This document shows, one piece after another, positions 7,689-17,431 of a DNA stretch of 64,000 bases. The notes beneath the pieces are model-generated. The model had not been told where the DNA came from. It was given only the letters and a program-made list of their open reading frames with translations, and searched no databases. Origin of the DNA: Mycobacterium marseillense (GTDB lineage: Bacteria; Actinomycetota; Actinomycetes; Mycobacteriales; Mycobacteriaceae). How positions within the stretch are numbered: the stretch's first letter is position 1; every line of letters starts with the position of its first letter. The DNA is taken from assembly GCF_010731675.1 (NCBI RefSeq), contig NZ_AP022584.1, positions 2,604,001 through 2,668,000 on the forward strand. The letters are read 5' to 3'. A program made the position numbers and the translations under genes.

Positions 7689-8339
7689 CTATTCCGGCCA
7701 GCCGTTGTTGAGGATCTTGTCGACGAAGTCGACGCGCTCGAAGGTGGGATCGAAGTGCGCCAGCACGTCGGCGTTCATGGTGCCGTCGGTGGTCCGCGGC
7801 CGGTGCTTCATGCCGTCGTTGAACGCCGCCAGAATGCGGTTCTTGAAATCGGGGCGCGGGTGGGCGGCGGTCACCGCGGCGAGTGCCTCGGGAGCCATCT
7901 GCTCGCGTCCGACGCCGACGACGTCGACTTCCACGCCGGCCTGCAGCAGCGCGACCTCGGGTGCCAGGAACTCGGGCACGCCGGGGGTGGTGTGCAGGGC
8001 TATGCCGAGCCACACCGTGTCGGCGTCGGCCTTGCCGACGCCAGCGTCCATCAGGAAGTCCCGCGCCGCGTTGGCGCCGTCGACCTCGAAGCGGATGGTC
8101 GAGTTGCGGTAGTGCTCGGTCAGGCCGATGTCGTGGAACATCGCCGCGACGTAGAGCAGTTCCATGTTGGGGTGCAGCCCGCGGCGCAGGCCCCGCAGCG
8201 CGCCGAAGAAGAACACCCGCCGGGAATGGTTGAACAGCAACTCGTCTTCGGTGTCGCGAATGAACTCGGTGACCTCGCGCGCCAGCGCGGTGTCGGGCAC
8301 GTGGATGCCGGCGATGGTGTCGATCGAGCTGGTGGTCAT
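7689..8339 (-). CDS. HD domain hydrolase (cyanamide-hydratase-like family)
   Basis: The 216-residue protein carries the HD phosphohydrolase signature: His38 in FNHSRRVFFFG, the HD pair 69-70 in AAMFHDIGLTEHY, and a later ALHTTPGV and Asp-rich segment. The order of FNHSRRVF then MFHDIGL is typical of the small HD proteins related to cyanamide hydratase rather than of nucleotide phosphatases. It is the first gene of the minus-strand operon that continues with the nitroreductase and cupin genes. The 99-base gap to the divergent GlxA-type regulator at 8439 must hold both promoters. Hydration of a nitrile- or cyanamide-like substrate is an inference from the family only. Confidence 0.85.
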   Translation of the reverse strand: MTTSSIDTIAGIHVPDTALAREVTEFIRDTEDELLFNHSRRVFFFGALRGLRRGLHPNMELLYVAAMFHDIGLTEHYRNSTIRFEVDGANAARDFLMDAGVGKADADTVWLGIALHTTPGVPEFLAPEVALLQAGVEVDVVGVGREQMAPEALAAVTAAHPRPDFKNRILAAFNDGMKHRPRTTDGTMNADVLAHFDPTFERVDFVDKILNNGWPE

Positions 8340-8438
8340 GATGTCGTCTCCTTCGGGTGACCGTCGTGCTCAGTGTGCGACGGTTCGGTCGATCCGACCC
8401 CGGTCGTTTGAGCCGTCAACTCCTCAGAAAGCGACACA

Positions 8439-9419
8439 ATGGCTGACGTGGCTGTAGCGGGAAAGCATTCGCGGGTGGTGGTCATCGTCGTCTTCGACGG
8501 CGTGACGCTGCTCGACGTCGCGGGAGCGGGCGAAGTGTTCGTCGAGGCCAACCGGTTCGGTGCCGACTACCGGCTCAAGATCGCCTCGGTGGACGGATCC
8601 GACGTGACGAGCTCGATCGGGACCCGCTTGGGGGTCACCGATAGCCTGTCGGCCATCGATTCCGCCGATACCGTCCTGGTGGCCGGCAGCGACCACCTGC
8701 CCGGGCGACCGATCGACCCGGCGCTCGTCGAGGCCGTCAGGTCCGTCGCCGGGCGGACCGGGCGGATGGCGTCCATTTGCACGGGGTCGTTCATCCTCGC
8801 GCAGGCCGGCCTGCTCAGCGGCCGGCGCGCCACGACGCACTGGCACGACACCCGGTTGTTGGCCCGGGCGTTTCGGGACGTCACCGTCGAGCCCGACGCG
8901 ATCTTCGTCCGCGACGGCGACGTGTTCACCTCGGCCGGGATTTCCTCGGGCATCGACCTGGCGCTGGCGCTCGTCGAAATGGATTACGGGACCGAACTGG
9001 TCCGCGAGGTCGCCCGGTGGCTGGTCGTCTACCTGAAACGGGCCGGTGGCCAATCACAGTTCTCGGTGCTGGTCGAGGCCGATCCCCCACCGCAGTCGCC
9101 GCTGCGCGCGGTCACCGAAGCTATCGCGGCCGACCCCAGCGCCGACTACACCGTGAAAAGGCTTGCGGCCCTGGCATCGTTGAGCACACGCCAGCTCACC
9201 CGGCTCTTTCAATCCGAGCTGGGCATGACGCCGGCGCGCTACGTCGAGCTGGTTCGAGTCGATTTCGCCCGTAACGCGCTCGAAGCCGGCCGTTCGGTCA
9301 ACGAGACCGCCGGCATGGCCGGCTTCGGCAGCATCGAAACGCTGCGGCGCGCGTTCGTCAACCACCTGGGCATCAGCCCCAAGGCCTACCGGGACAGGTT
9401 CCGAACGGCCTACGCCTAA
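8439..9419 (+). CDS. GlxA family transcriptional regulator (DJ-1/PfpI-like plus AraC)
   Basis: The 326-residue protein has two parts. Residues 8-185 form a DJ-1/PfpI-like domain with the nucleophile-elbow motif SICTGSFILAQAGLL and ATTHWHDTRLL. Residues from about 215 carry two AraC-type helix-turn-helix units (YTVKRLAALASLSTRQLTRLF and ETAGMAGFGSIETLRRAF). This architecture defines the GlxA/FtrA activators, in which the amidase-like domain senses a ligand. Its position divergent from the HD-nitroreductase-cupin operon makes that operon its likely target. An ATG at 8439 gives the full DJ-1 strand; no strong ribosome site is seen. Confidence 0.92.
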   Translation: MADVAVAGKHSRVVVIVVFDGVTLLDVAGAGEVFVEANRFGADYRLKIASVDGSDVTSSIGTRLGVTDSLSAIDSADTVLVAGSDHLPGRPIDPALVEAVRSVAGRTGRMASICTGSFILAQAGLLSGRRATTHWHDTRLLARAFRDVTVEPDAIFVRDGDVFTSAGISSGIDLALALVEMDYGTELVREVARWLVVYLKRAGGQSQFSVLVEADPPPQSPLRAVTEAIAADPSADYTVKRLAALASLSTRQLTRLFQSELGMTPARYVELVRVDFARNALEAGRSVNETAGMAGFGSIETLRRAFVNHLGISPKAYRDRFRTAYA

Positions 9420-9422
9420 CAG

Positions 9423-12404
9423 CTATTTGGTGTTGTTGTACTTGGTGATCGCGTCGTCCAAGCGCTGCAGCGCCGCGCCGTAGCCGGCGAAATCACCCTT
9501 CTTCTGCGCGTCCTTGGCCGCGCCGATCGCCGCCTGGATCTCTTGCAGCACAGCGGCTTTGGCCGGAGACAGCGCCACCGATCCGTCCGGCGCCGGCGGG
9601 ACGGCCGCGGGCGGCGGGGAGCCCGGCGGCGCGGCCGGTGCTGGCGCGCTGGGCGGTGAGCCCGCCGCGGGCGTGCCCGCCTCGGTGGGCTGAATGCCCG
9701 TCGCCGCCGCCCCCGCGCCGGGGCCGAACAGCCCGGTGAGCGCGTCGCGCACGGTCGGGCCGTACCCGATCTTGTCGTTGTACATCATCGCCACCCGGAT
9801 CAGCCGCGGGTAGGACGACGCCGCGTCGCTGGCCCCCGGGGAGGCGTACACGGGTTCGACGTAGAGCAACCCGCCCTGACCCACCGGCAAGGTGAGCAGG
9901 TTGCCCCACCGGATCCGGTTCTGGTTGTCGCGCCCGATCACCCCGAGGTCCTGGGACACCGCCGGGTCGGTGGTGATCGCGTTGTTGGCCAGCTTCGGCC
10001 CGTTGACCTGCCCCGGGATGGTCAGCACGGTGATCCGGCCGTAGGTGGCCGGGTCGGAGCTGGCGCTGATGTAGGCGGCCAGGTAGTCGCGCTTGAACCT
10101 GTTCATCGCGCTCGTCAACTGATACGACGACGAATTGTCGTTCTTCGCAATGTTTTTCGCGACGATGTAGTAGGGCGGCTGATAGCTGCTGGCCGTCGGG
10201 TTCGGGTCCAGCGGCACGTCCCAGAAGTCCGACGTGGAGAAGAACGTCACCGGGTCGTTGACGTGGTACTTCGCCAGCAGCATCCGCTGCACCTTGAACA
10301 GGTCCTCGGGATAGCGCAGGTGCTCGGCCAGCTCGGGGCTGATGTCGCCCTTGGGCTTGACGGTTCCCGGGAACACCCGCATCCACGCCTTGAGCACCGG
10401 ATCCTGTTCGTCTTGCTGATACAGGCTGACGGTGCCGTCGTAGGCGTCCACGGTCGCCTTCACCGAGTTGCGGATGTAGGACACCCGCTTGTCGGGCGCG
10501 AGCCTGTTGAACGCCACCTCGTTGGAGTCCGCGGTCGCCGACTCCAGCGAGGTGAGTTCGGAATACGGGTAGTTGTCCAGCGTGGTGTAGCCGTCGATGA
10601 TCCACACCAGTCGCTTGTTGACGATCGCCGGGTAGACCGCGCTGTCGGTGGTCAGCCAGGGCGCCACCGCCTCCACCCGTCGGGCCGGATCACGGTTGAA
10701 CAGGATCTTGCTGTTGGAGCCGATCACGTTGGAGAACAAGAAGTTTCGCTCCGCGAACTTGGCGGCGAACACGCTGCGCGACAGCCAGTCGCCGAGGGGG
10801 ACGCCGCCGAGTCCGGTGTAGGTGTAGTTCTTGGTTTCGTTGCTGGTCTCGTAGTCGTATTCGCGGTCGGCGCCGTTGCGCCCGACGATCGCGTAGTCCG
10901 CCGAAGTGTTGGAGATGACCGGCCCGTAGTAGACGCGCGGCTGGTCGAGCGGCGCGGGCCCGTCGGAGACGACGTTGCCGTTGGCGCCGACGACGTTGAC
11001 CAGGAATTCGGGGTAGCCGCCGTTTTGGTTGGGGTCGTTGGCGATTCCGCGCACGGTGTTGGCCGGCGACGCGATGAACCCGTTCCCGTGGGTGTAGACG
11101 GAGTGCCGGTTGATCCAGTCGCGCTGGTTGTCGATGAGGCGGTCGGGGTTGAGTTCGCGGGCGGCCACGACGTAGTCGCGCAGCGACCCGTTGCGGTCCA
11201 GGTAGCGGTCGATGGAGAGCTGGTCGGGGAAGTAGTAGAAGTTCTTGCCCTGCTGGAACTGGGTGAACGCCGGGCTGACGATGGTCGGGTCGAGCAGCCG
11301 GATGTTGGACGTGGTCGCGCGGTCGTCGGCGACCTGCTGGGCGGTGGCCTGCGCGTCGCCGGTGTAGTTGCGGTAGGTGACCACGTCCGCGGTCAGGCCG
11401 TAGGCCTGCCGCGTCGCCGCGATGCTGCGGCTGATGTATTCGCTTTCCTTTTGCGCGGCATTGGGTTTGACGCTGATCTGCTCGACGATCAACGGCCAGC
11501 CGGCGCCCACGATCAACGACGACAGCAGCAACAGCACCAGCCCGATCGCGGGAATCCTCAAGTCCCGCAGGACGACCGCGGAGAACACCGCACCCGCGCA
11601 GATGAGCGCGATCGCCATGAGGATCAGCTTCGCCGGCAGCACGGCGTTGATGTCGGTGTAGCCGGCGCCGGTGAAGGGCTTGCCGCCGCGGGTGTGCGAC
11701 AACAGCTCGTAGCGGTCCAGCCAATAGGCGACCGCCTTGAGCAACACCAGCAGCCCGACCAGCGTGACCAGCTGGATGCGCGCCGAACGGCTCAGCGCAC
11801 CGGTGCGACCGGACAGCCGGATGCCGCCAAAGACGTAGTGGGCCAACAGGTTGGCCACGAACGCCAGGAACACCGCCACGAACAGGTAGCTGAGCAGCAG
11901 CCGGTAGAACGGTAACTCGAAGGCGTAGAAGCCGAGGTCCTTGCCGAACTGCGGGTCCTTGATGCCGAAGTCGCCGCCGTGCAGGAACAGCTGGATCCGC
12001 ACCCAATAGCTTTGGGCGATGATGCCGGCCGGCAAGCCGATCGCCACCGGGATGCCGGCGCTGACCAGGCGCAGCCGGGAAAGGACCAGGGCGCGGTAGC
12101 GCGCCACCGGATCGTTGTCGTTGCTCGGCACGAACACCGGGCGGGTGCGGTAGGCCACCGCGAGCCCGGCGAACACGATGCCGCCCACCAGCAGGCCGGC
12201 GATGAGGAAGACCACGAACCGGGTGACGAGCACGGTGGAAAACACCGAGCGGTAGCCGAGCTCGCCGAACCACAGCCAGTCGACGTAAGCGTCGATCAGC
12301 CGCGGACCCGCGAGCAGCAAAGCGATCACACCCAGTGCGATCAGGATCAGAATTCGGCTACGCCGAGTCAGCTTCGGCATTCTTGCGGTGGGCCGCATCC
12401 CCAC
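9423..12404 (-). CDS. UPF0182 family large membrane protein (Rv3193c homologue)
   Basis: This 993-residue protein matches the UPF0182 family as I remember Rv3193c, including the start [17 protein letters not shown]. About seven membrane segments occupy the first 330 residues, the first being [21 protein letters not shown] large extracytoplasmic region of some 550 residues follows, and the last 100 residues are Pro/Ala-rich with a short helical end ([20 protein letters not shown]). The molecular role of the family is unknown. It ends 3 bases from the divergent-side GlxA stop, so the two genes converge. It is the first gene of the block shared with M. tuberculosis and is separated from the upstream protease gene by 75 bases. 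Confidence 0.93.
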   Translation of the reverse strand: MGMRPTARMPKLTRRSRILILIALGVIALLLAGPRLIDAYVDWLWFGELGYRSVFSTVLVTRFVVFLIAGLLVGGIVFAGLAVAYRTRPVFVPSNDNDPVARYRALVLSRLRLVSAGIPVAIGLPAGIIAQSYWVRIQLFLHGGDFGIKDPQFGKDLGFYAFELPFYRLLLSYLFVAVFLAFVANLLAHYVFGGIRLSGRTGALSRSARIQLVTLVGLLVLLKAVAYWLDRYELLSHTRGGKPFTGAGYTDINAVLPAKLILMAIALICAGAVFSAVVLRDLRIPAIGLVLLLLSSLIVGAGWPLIVEQISVKPNAAQKESEYISRSIAATRQAYGLTADVVTYRNYTGDAQATAQQVADDRATTSNIRLLDPTIVSPAFTQFQQGKNFYYFPDQLSIDRYLDRNGSLRDYVVAARELNPDRLIDNQRDWINRHSVYTHGNGFIASPANTVRGIANDPNQNGGYPEFLVNVVGANGNVVSDGPAPLDQPRVYYGPVISNTSADYAIVGRNGADREYDYETSNETKNYTYTGLGGVPLGDWLSRSVFAAKFAERNFLFSNVIGSNSKILFNRDPARRVEAVAPWLTTDSAVYPAIVNKRLVWIIDGYTTLDNYPYSELTSLESATADSNEVAFNRLAPDKRVSYIRNSVKATVDAYDGTVSLYQQDEQDPVLKAWMRVFPGTVKPKGDISPELAEHLRYPEDLFKVQRMLLAKYHVNDPVTFFSTSDFWDVPLDPNPTASSYQPPYYIVAKNIAKNDNSSSYQLTSAMNRFKRDYLAAYISASSDPATYGRITVLTIPGQVNGPKLANNAITTDPAVSQDLGVIGRDNQNRIRWGNLLTLPVGQGGLLYVEPVYASPGASDAASSYPRLIRVAMMYNDKIGYGPTVRDALTGLFGPGAGAAATGIQPTEAGTPAAGSPPSAPAPAAPPGSPPPAAVPPAPDGSVALSPAKAAVLQEIQAAIGAAKDAQKKGDFAGYGAALQRLDDAITKYNNTK

Positions 12405-12479
12405 TGGCTACGCTCCCCTGATCGATTGCTAGACGGTGACAACTCTACGCATGACGCAACCCGTGATCGCCGGACTTCG

Positions 12480-13502
12480 CTAGCAGCTTGGCGGCTGCCC
12501 ACCGGACGCGATCGCGTGCAGCGCATCTACTGCCTGGCCGAGCGTCTCGACCTTGACCAACCGCAGGCCGGACGGATTGTCCGAACTGGCCTCGTAGCAG
12601 TTCTTCGCCGGCACCAGGAACACCGTGGCCCCGGCCGCGTGCGCGGCCACCATCTTGTGGGTGATGCCGCCGATCTGGCCGACCTTGCCGTCGGCGGTGA
12701 TGGTCCCGGTTCCCGCGATGAAGTTCGACCCGGCCAGGCCGCCGGTGGTCAGCTTGTCGACCACCGCCAGGCTGAACATCAGGCCGGCGGACGGGCCACC
12801 GATGTTGGCGAGATTGAAGTCCACGACGAACGGCGCCCACGGCGCGTCGAGCACCGCGACGCCCACGTAGCCGTAGTCGCGGTCCTTGTTGGCGCCCAGG
12901 GTGATCTGCGCCACACCGGCGGGTTCGTTCTTGCGGCGGTAGTCGATCGTCACGGTCTGACCGGGTTTGGTGTTCTTCAGCAGCCCGGTGAATGCGTCGA
13001 CGGTGGCGACGGGGGTGCCGTTGACCGCGTCGATGGCGTCGCCGGCCTTCAGCTTGCCCGCCGAGGGACCGGGCTCGGGGACCTTCGCCACCGTGACCGC
13101 CGACGGGTACTTCAAATAGCCCAAGGCCGCATATTCGGCGCTGTCCTCGGATTGCTTGAAGTCTGCGCTGTTGGCCTTGTCCACTTCCTCCCGTGACTTG
13201 CCGGGCGGGTAGATGATGTCGCGCGGCACCAGCTGTTCCTGGTCCGAAAGCCACAGCGTCAGCGCCTCGCCCAGGGTCAGATCGTCGCGCTGGGACACGG
13301 TCGTCATGTTCAGGTGACCGGTGGTCGGATGCGTCAGAGTGCCCTGGATCGCCACCACCTGCTTGCCGTCGACCTCGCCGAGCGTGTCGAAGGTGGGGCC
13401 GGGACCCAGCGACACGAACGGCACCGTCACCACCGCCAGCAACACACCGAACACCACGATCGGCACCAGCGCGACCATCAAGGTCAGGATGCGCCTGTTC
13501 AC
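12480..13502 (-). CDS. membrane-anchored PDZ / Lon-like S16 protease (Rv3194c homologue)
   Basis: The product of 340 residues has one N-terminal membrane anchor (LTLMVALVPIVVFGVLLAVV). It is followed by a PDZ domain around KYPSAVTVAKV to PGQTVTIDYRRKN and a Lon-type (S16) protease domain. The catalytic Ser is in GGPSAGLMFSLAVV and the partner Lys in GGITHKMVAA, so the dyad is complete. The active domain should face the cell wall side. GTG 13502 (VNRRIL) is preferred because it matches the remembered M. tuberculosis start; an ATG at 13547 would add 15 residues. It is divergent from the DUF2342 gene at 13627. The substrate is not known. Confidence 0.9.
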   Translation of the reverse strand: MNRRILTLMVALVPIVVFGVLLAVVTVPFVSLGPGPTFDTLGEVDGKQVVAIQGTLTHPTTGHLNMTTVSQRDDLTLGEALTLWLSDQEQLVPRDIIYPPGKSREEVDKANSADFKQSEDSAEYAALGYLKYPSAVTVAKVPEPGPSAGKLKAGDAIDAVNGTPVATVDAFTGLLKNTKPGQTVTIDYRRKNEPAGVAQITLGANKDRDYGYVGVAVLDAPWAPFVVDFNLANIGGPSAGLMFSLAVVDKLTTGGLAGSNFIAGTGTITADGKVGQIGGITHKMVAAHAAGATVFLVPAKNCYEASSDNPSGLRLVKVETLGQAVDALHAIASGGQPPSC

Positions 13503-13626
13503 GCCGAATACACTAGACGGAGCGCGCCGCCGGTCATTCGGCTGCAAGGGTCCCGGTACGCGGTTCAGCTACAAGCTGACCCGCCGTCGCGCGCCTTCCG
13601 ATCCCACGGTGAGTACCGTTGGGGTC

Positions 13627-15006
13627 ATGGCTGACCTGCCGTTCGGCTTCTCCCCCGGGGAGGACCCCGACAAACACGGGAAAAAAGATCCCGACTCGGG
13701 CTCGAACCCCTCCGACCCGTTCGCCGCGTTCGGCATGAGCGGTGATTTCGGCATGGGCGACCTGGGCCAGATCTTCACCCAGCTGGGTCAGATGTTCAGC
13801 AGCGCGGGCACGGTCGGGCCCGGCGGAACGGCCTCGGGGCCGGTCAATTACGAATTGGCGCGCCGCGTCGCCTCGAACTCGATCGGCTTCGTCGCGCCGG
13901 TGCCGGAGACGACGAACTCGGCGATCGCGGATGCGGTGCACCTGGCCGAAACCTGGCTGGACGGGGCGACGGCGCTGCCCGCGGGCACCGCCAAGGCGGT
14001 GGGGTGGACCCCCGCCGACTGGGTCGACAACACCCTTCAGACGTGGAAGCGGCTGTGTGACCCGATGGCCCAACAGATTTCGACGGTGTGGGCGGCGTCG
14101 CTGCCCGAGGAAGCCAAGAGCATGGCCGGCCCGCTGATGCAGATGATGTCGCAGATGGGCGGGATGGCGTTCGGGTCGCAGCTCGGGCAGGCGCTGGGCC
14201 GGTTATCCCGCGAGGTGCTGACCTCGACCGACATCGGTTTGCCGTTGGGCCCCAAGGGAATCGCGGCGATCATGCCCGACGCCGTCGAATCGTTCACCAC
14301 CGGGCTCGAGCGTCCCCGCAGCGAGATCCTGACCTTCCTGGCCGCGCGCGAGGCCGCCCACCACCGGCTGTTCAGCCACGTCCCCTGGCTGTCGAGCCAA
14401 CTGCTGGGCGCTGTCGAGGCCTACGCGATGGGCATGCAGATCGACATGTCCGGAATCGAGGAGCTGGCCCGCGACTTCAATCCGGCGTCGTTATCGGACC
14501 CGGCCGCGATCGAAAACCTCTTGGGGCAAGGCGTTTTCGAGCCGAAGGCCACGCCCGCGCAGACGCAGGCGCTGGAGCGCCTGGAGACGTTGCTCGCCCT
14601 GATCGAAGGGTGGGTGCAGGTGGTGGTGGCCGCCGCCCTGGGCGACCGGATTCCCGGCGCGGGCGCGCTCGGCGAGACGCTGCGCCGGCGCCGGGCCAGC
14701 GGCGGCCCCGCGGAGCAGACTTTCGCGACGCTGGTCGGGCTGGAGCTGCGGCCGCGCAAGATGCGCGAGGCCGCCGCGTTCTGGGAGCGCCTGACGCAGG
14801 CCGCCGGCGTGGACACCCGCGACGGCATCTGGCAACACCCCGACCTGCTGCCCGACGCCGAGGACCTCGATGAGCCGGCCGGATTCATCGATCGGATCAT
14901 CGGCGGCGACACCAGCGGCATCGACGAGGCGATCGCCAAACTCGAGCGCGAGAACCCCGAGGGCCCCGAATCCGATGGCCCCCGCCCCGGCTCTGTGGAT
15001 AACTGA
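13627..15006 (+). CDS. zinc-dependent metalloprotease-like protein, DUF2342 (Rv3195 homologue)
   Basis: The 459-residue protein starts MADLPFGFSPGEDPDK and has a Gly/Met-rich N-terminal region (GDFGMGDLGQIFTQLGQMFS). A helical core of the zincin-like DUF2342 family follows. The family motif is at residues 240-248 as AAREAAHHRLFSHVPWL, where EAAHH takes the place of a classic HEXXH. There is no signal peptide, so it is cytosolic. ATG 13627 is chosen since the longer open frame upstream overlaps the divergent protease gene and has no homology. The next gene starts 35 bases later on the same strand and the ABC1 kinase follows, giving a three-gene set conserved with M. tuberculosis. Proteolytic activity is inferred from the family name only. 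Confidence 0.9.
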   Translation: MADLPFGFSPGEDPDKHGKKDPDSGSNPSDPFAAFGMSGDFGMGDLGQIFTQLGQMFSSAGTVGPGGTASGPVNYELARRVASNSIGFVAPVPETTNSAIADAVHLAETWLDGATALPAGTAKAVGWTPADWVDNTLQTWKRLCDPMAQQISTVWAASLPEEAKSMAGPLMQMMSQMGGMAFGSQLGQALGRLSREVLTSTDIGLPLGPKGIAAIMPDAVESFTTGLERPRSEILTFLAAREAAHHRLFSHVPWLSSQLLGAVEAYAMGMQIDMSGIEELARDFNPASLSDPAAIENLLGQGVFEPKATPAQTQALERLETLLALIEGWVQVVVAAALGDRIPGAGALGETLRRRRASGGPAEQTFATLVGLELRPRKMREAAAFWERLTQAAGVDTRDGIWQHPDLLPDAEDLDEPAGFIDRIIGGDTSGIDEAIAKLERENPEGPESDGPRPGSVDN

Positions 15007-15041
15007 CCGGAGGCATCGCCGCGGCGTGACACAGTTGCGCG

Positions 15042-15908
15042 GTGTCTCAGCAGTGCCAGGCCGTGCTGTCCGCCTATGCCCTGGACCCGGCGATGCCGGT
15101 ACTGCTGCGACCCGACGGCGCCGTCCAGATCGGCTGGGATCCCCGCCGCGCGGTGCTGGTACGTCCCCCGAGCGGATTGGCCGCCGCCGAACTGGCCACG
15201 TTGTTGCGGTCCATGTCGTCCCCGACGCCGCTGCCGGAGTTGCAGCGACGGGCGCTCGACCGTGGCCTGACCGATGCCGACGGCCTGAGAAGCCTGGTGG
15301 CGCAACTGGTTCGCGCCGGGGTGGCGACCGAATGCCGGCGACCGCGCGGGCGGGCCCCGTCGGTGCGCGTGCACGGCCGCGGGCCGCTCTCGGAGCTGCT
15401 GGTGGAGTCGTTGCGCTGCTCGGGCGCCCGGATCGCGCACAGTAGCCAGCCGCACGCGGCGGTCTCGGCCGGCGGCGTCGATTTGGTGGTGTTGGCCGAC
15501 TACCTGGTGGCCGACCCGCGCCTGGTGCGCGACCTGCACGACCAGGGCGTCGCGCATCTGTTGGTGCGGGTGCGGGACGGCATCGGGTTGGTGGGTCCGC
15601 TGGTGATTCCCGGCGTGACGAGTTGCCTGGGCTGCGCGGACCTGCACCGCAGGGACCGCGACGAAGCCTGGCCGGCGATCTGTGCCCAGCTGCGGGAGAC
15701 CGTCGGCGTCGCCGATCGGGCCACCGTGCTGGCGACCGCGGCGCTGGCGCTGTCTCAGGTGAACCGGGTGATCGCGGCCGTGCGCGGGCAGGAGGCGGCG
15801 TCCGGACCCGAGCCGCCCCAGACGCTGAACGCGACGCTGGAATTCGATCTGCACGCCGGCGCGATCGTCGCGCGGCGGTGGGACAAGCACCCGTTGTGCG
15901 CCTGCTGA
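15042..15908 (+). CDS. orphan E1-like cyclodehydratase-type protein (Rv3196 homologue)
   Basis: The 288-residue protein resembles the leader-peptide-binding cyclodehydratase subunit of azole-forming peptide pathways (TIGR03882-like). It has an N-terminal winged-helix-like region, then an adenylating-enzyme-like fold with GVDLVVLADYLVADPRLVRDL. Cys195 and Cys198 in SCLGCADLHRRD together with the terminal KHPLCAC (Cys286, Cys288) provide a four-cysteine zinc site. No precursor peptide, YcaO or dehydrogenase gene lies nearby, so it is an orphan and may serve another role. It starts with GTG at 15042 and lies between the DUF2342 gene and the ABC1 kinase gene in one direction. Confidence 0.85.
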   Translation: MSQQCQAVLSAYALDPAMPVLLRPDGAVQIGWDPRRAVLVRPPSGLAAAELATLLRSMSSPTPLPELQRRALDRGLTDADGLRSLVAQLVRAGVATECRRPRGRAPSVRVHGRGPLSELLVESLRCSGARIAHSSQPHAAVSAGGVDLVVLADYLVADPRLVRDLHDQGVAHLLVRVRDGIGLVGPLVIPGVTSCLGCADLHRRDRDEAWPAICAQLRETVGVADRATVLATAALALSQVNRVIAAVRGQEAASGPEPPQTLNATLEFDLHAGAIVARRWDKHPLCAC

Positions 15909-15988
15909 GCCGGGCGCGCCCGCTGACCTGGGTGTACGAAATGTGACAACGAGCGTTGTCGACTTGTCTCCACTTCGCGTTGGGCATC

Positions 15989-17332
15989 ATGGATGATGGT
16001 TACGTGGCAGACATCAAACGGGGCCGGGCTGCGCGTAATGCCAAGCTGGCCAGCATTCCGGTGGGATTCGCCGGTCGGGCAGCGCTCGGATTCGGTAAGC
16101 GGCTGACCGGTAAGTCCAGGGACGAGGTCCAGGCCGAGCTTCTGGAGAAGGCCGCCCACCAGTTGTTCACCGTCTTGGGTGAGCTCAAGGGCGGCGCGAT
16201 GAAGGTGGGCCAGGCCCTGTCGGTGCTCGAGGCCGCGATTCCCGAGGAGTTCGGCGAGCCGTACCGCGAAGCGTTGACCAAGCTGCAAAAGGACGCGCCG
16301 CCGCTGCCCGCGGCCAAGGTGCACCGGGTGCTCGACGCCCAACTGGGCACCAAGTGGCGCGAGCGGTTCAGTTCGTTCGACGACACCCCGGTGGCCTCGG
16401 CCAGCATCGGCCAGGTGCACAAGGGGGTGTGGTCCGACGGCCGCGAGGTGGCGGTCAAGATCCAGTACCCCGGCGCCGACGAGGCGCTGCGGGCCGATCT
16501 CAAGACCATGCAGCGGCTGGTCGGGGTATTCAAGCAGCTCGCGCCGGGCGCCGACATCCAGGGCGTGGTCGACGAGCTGATCGAGCGCACCGAGATGGAA
16601 CTGGACTACCGGCTCGAGGCCGAGAACCAGCGCGCGTTCGCCAAGGCATACCACGACCACCCGCACTTCGCGGTGCCGCGCATCGTGGCCAGCGCGCCGA
16701 AAGTCGTGATCCAGGAGTGGATGCAGGGCATCCCGATGGCCGAGATCATCCGTCACGGCACCACCGAGCAGCGCGACCTCGTCGGCACCCGCCTGCTCGA
16801 GCTCACGTTCGACGCGCCGCGCCGCCTCGAGATGCTGCACGGCGACGCCCACCCGGGCAACTTCATGCTGCTGGACGACGGCCGCATGGGCGTGATCGAC
16901 TTCGGCGCCGTCGCGCCGCTGCCCGGTGGCCTGCCGGTCGAGCTCGGGATGTCCATCCGGCTGGCCCGCGACAAGAACTACGACATGCTGTTGCCGACGA
17001 TGGAGAAGGCCGGGTTCATCCAGAAGGGCCAGCAGGTGTCGGTGCGCGACATCGACGACATGCTGCGCCAGTACGTCGAGCCGGTCGAGGTCGAGGTCTT
17101 CCACTACACCCGCAAGTGGCTGCAGAAGATGTCCGCCATCGAGATCGACCGCTCCGTGTCGCAGATCCGCACCGCGCGGCAGATGGACCTGCCGCCCAAG
17201 CTGGTGATCCCGATGCGGGTGATCATGTCGGTGGCCGCGATCCTGTGCCAGCTGGACGCCCACGTACCGATCAAGGCGCTCTCCGAAGAGCTGGTGCCCG
17301 GGTTCGCCGAACCCGACACCGCGATCGTCTAG
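15989..17332 (+). CDS. ABC1/UbiB-type atypical kinase (Rv3197 homologue)
   Basis: The protein of 447 residues belongs to the AarF/UbiB/ABC1 kinase-like family. It shows the KxGQ motif (GGAMKVGQALS), the alanine-rich nucleotide loop (ASASIGQVHKG), the Lys in VAVKIQYPG, HGDAHPGNFML with the catalytic Asp and Asn, and DFGAVAPLPGG. These proteins bind ATP and are linked to isoprenoid lipid metabolism. The M. tuberculosis homologue neighbours whiB7 and has been connected with macrolide tolerance. ATG 15989 (MDDGYVADIK) is used; GTG 16004 is an alternative. The gene converges on whiB7, with a strong inverted repeat between the two stops. Confidence 0.92.
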   Translation: MDDGYVADIKRGRAARNAKLASIPVGFAGRAALGFGKRLTGKSRDEVQAELLEKAAHQLFTVLGELKGGAMKVGQALSVLEAAIPEEFGEPYREALTKLQKDAPPLPAAKVHRVLDAQLGTKWRERFSSFDDTPVASASIGQVHKGVWSDGREVAVKIQYPGADEALRADLKTMQRLVGVFKQLAPGADIQGVVDELIERTEMELDYRLEAENQRAFAKAYHDHPHFAVPRIVASAPKVVIQEWMQGIPMAEIIRHGTTEQRDLVGTRLLELTFDAPRRLEMLHGDAHPGNFMLLDDGRMGVIDFGAVAPLPGGLPVELGMSIRLARDKNYDMLLPTMEKAGFIQKGQQVSVRDIDDMLRQYVEPVEVEVFHYTRKWLQKMSAIEIDRSVSQIRTARQMDLPPKLVIPMRVIMSVAAILCQLDAHVPIKALSEELVPGFAEPDTAIV

Positions 17333-17357
17333 TCCGGCCGCCGTCAATCACGTTCAC

Positions 17358-17412
17358 GAGAGTGCAACTACCGACACCCGTACTCGAGAAATGTGTCGGC
17401 AGTTGCACTTTC
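17358..17412. terminator. 20-bp imperfect inverted repeat between the ABC1 kinase and whiB7 genes
   Basis: GAGAGTGCAACTACCGACAC (17358-17377) and its near complement at 17393-17412 pair at 18 of 20 positions around a 15-base loop. It lies between two convergent genes and could stop transcription from both sides. There is no long T-tract. The arms look like a dispersed mycobacterial hairpin element rather than an ordinary terminator. Confidence 0.7.
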
Positions 17413-17431
17413 GCGCCCTAGTCCGGCCGCC

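Noticed and set aside
10263..11915. A 550-codon plus-strand ORF within the UPF0182 gene
   Set aside because: It is the antisense shadow of a well-recognised family protein, with His/Arg/Gly/Val-rich low-complexity sequence typical of shadows at high G+C.
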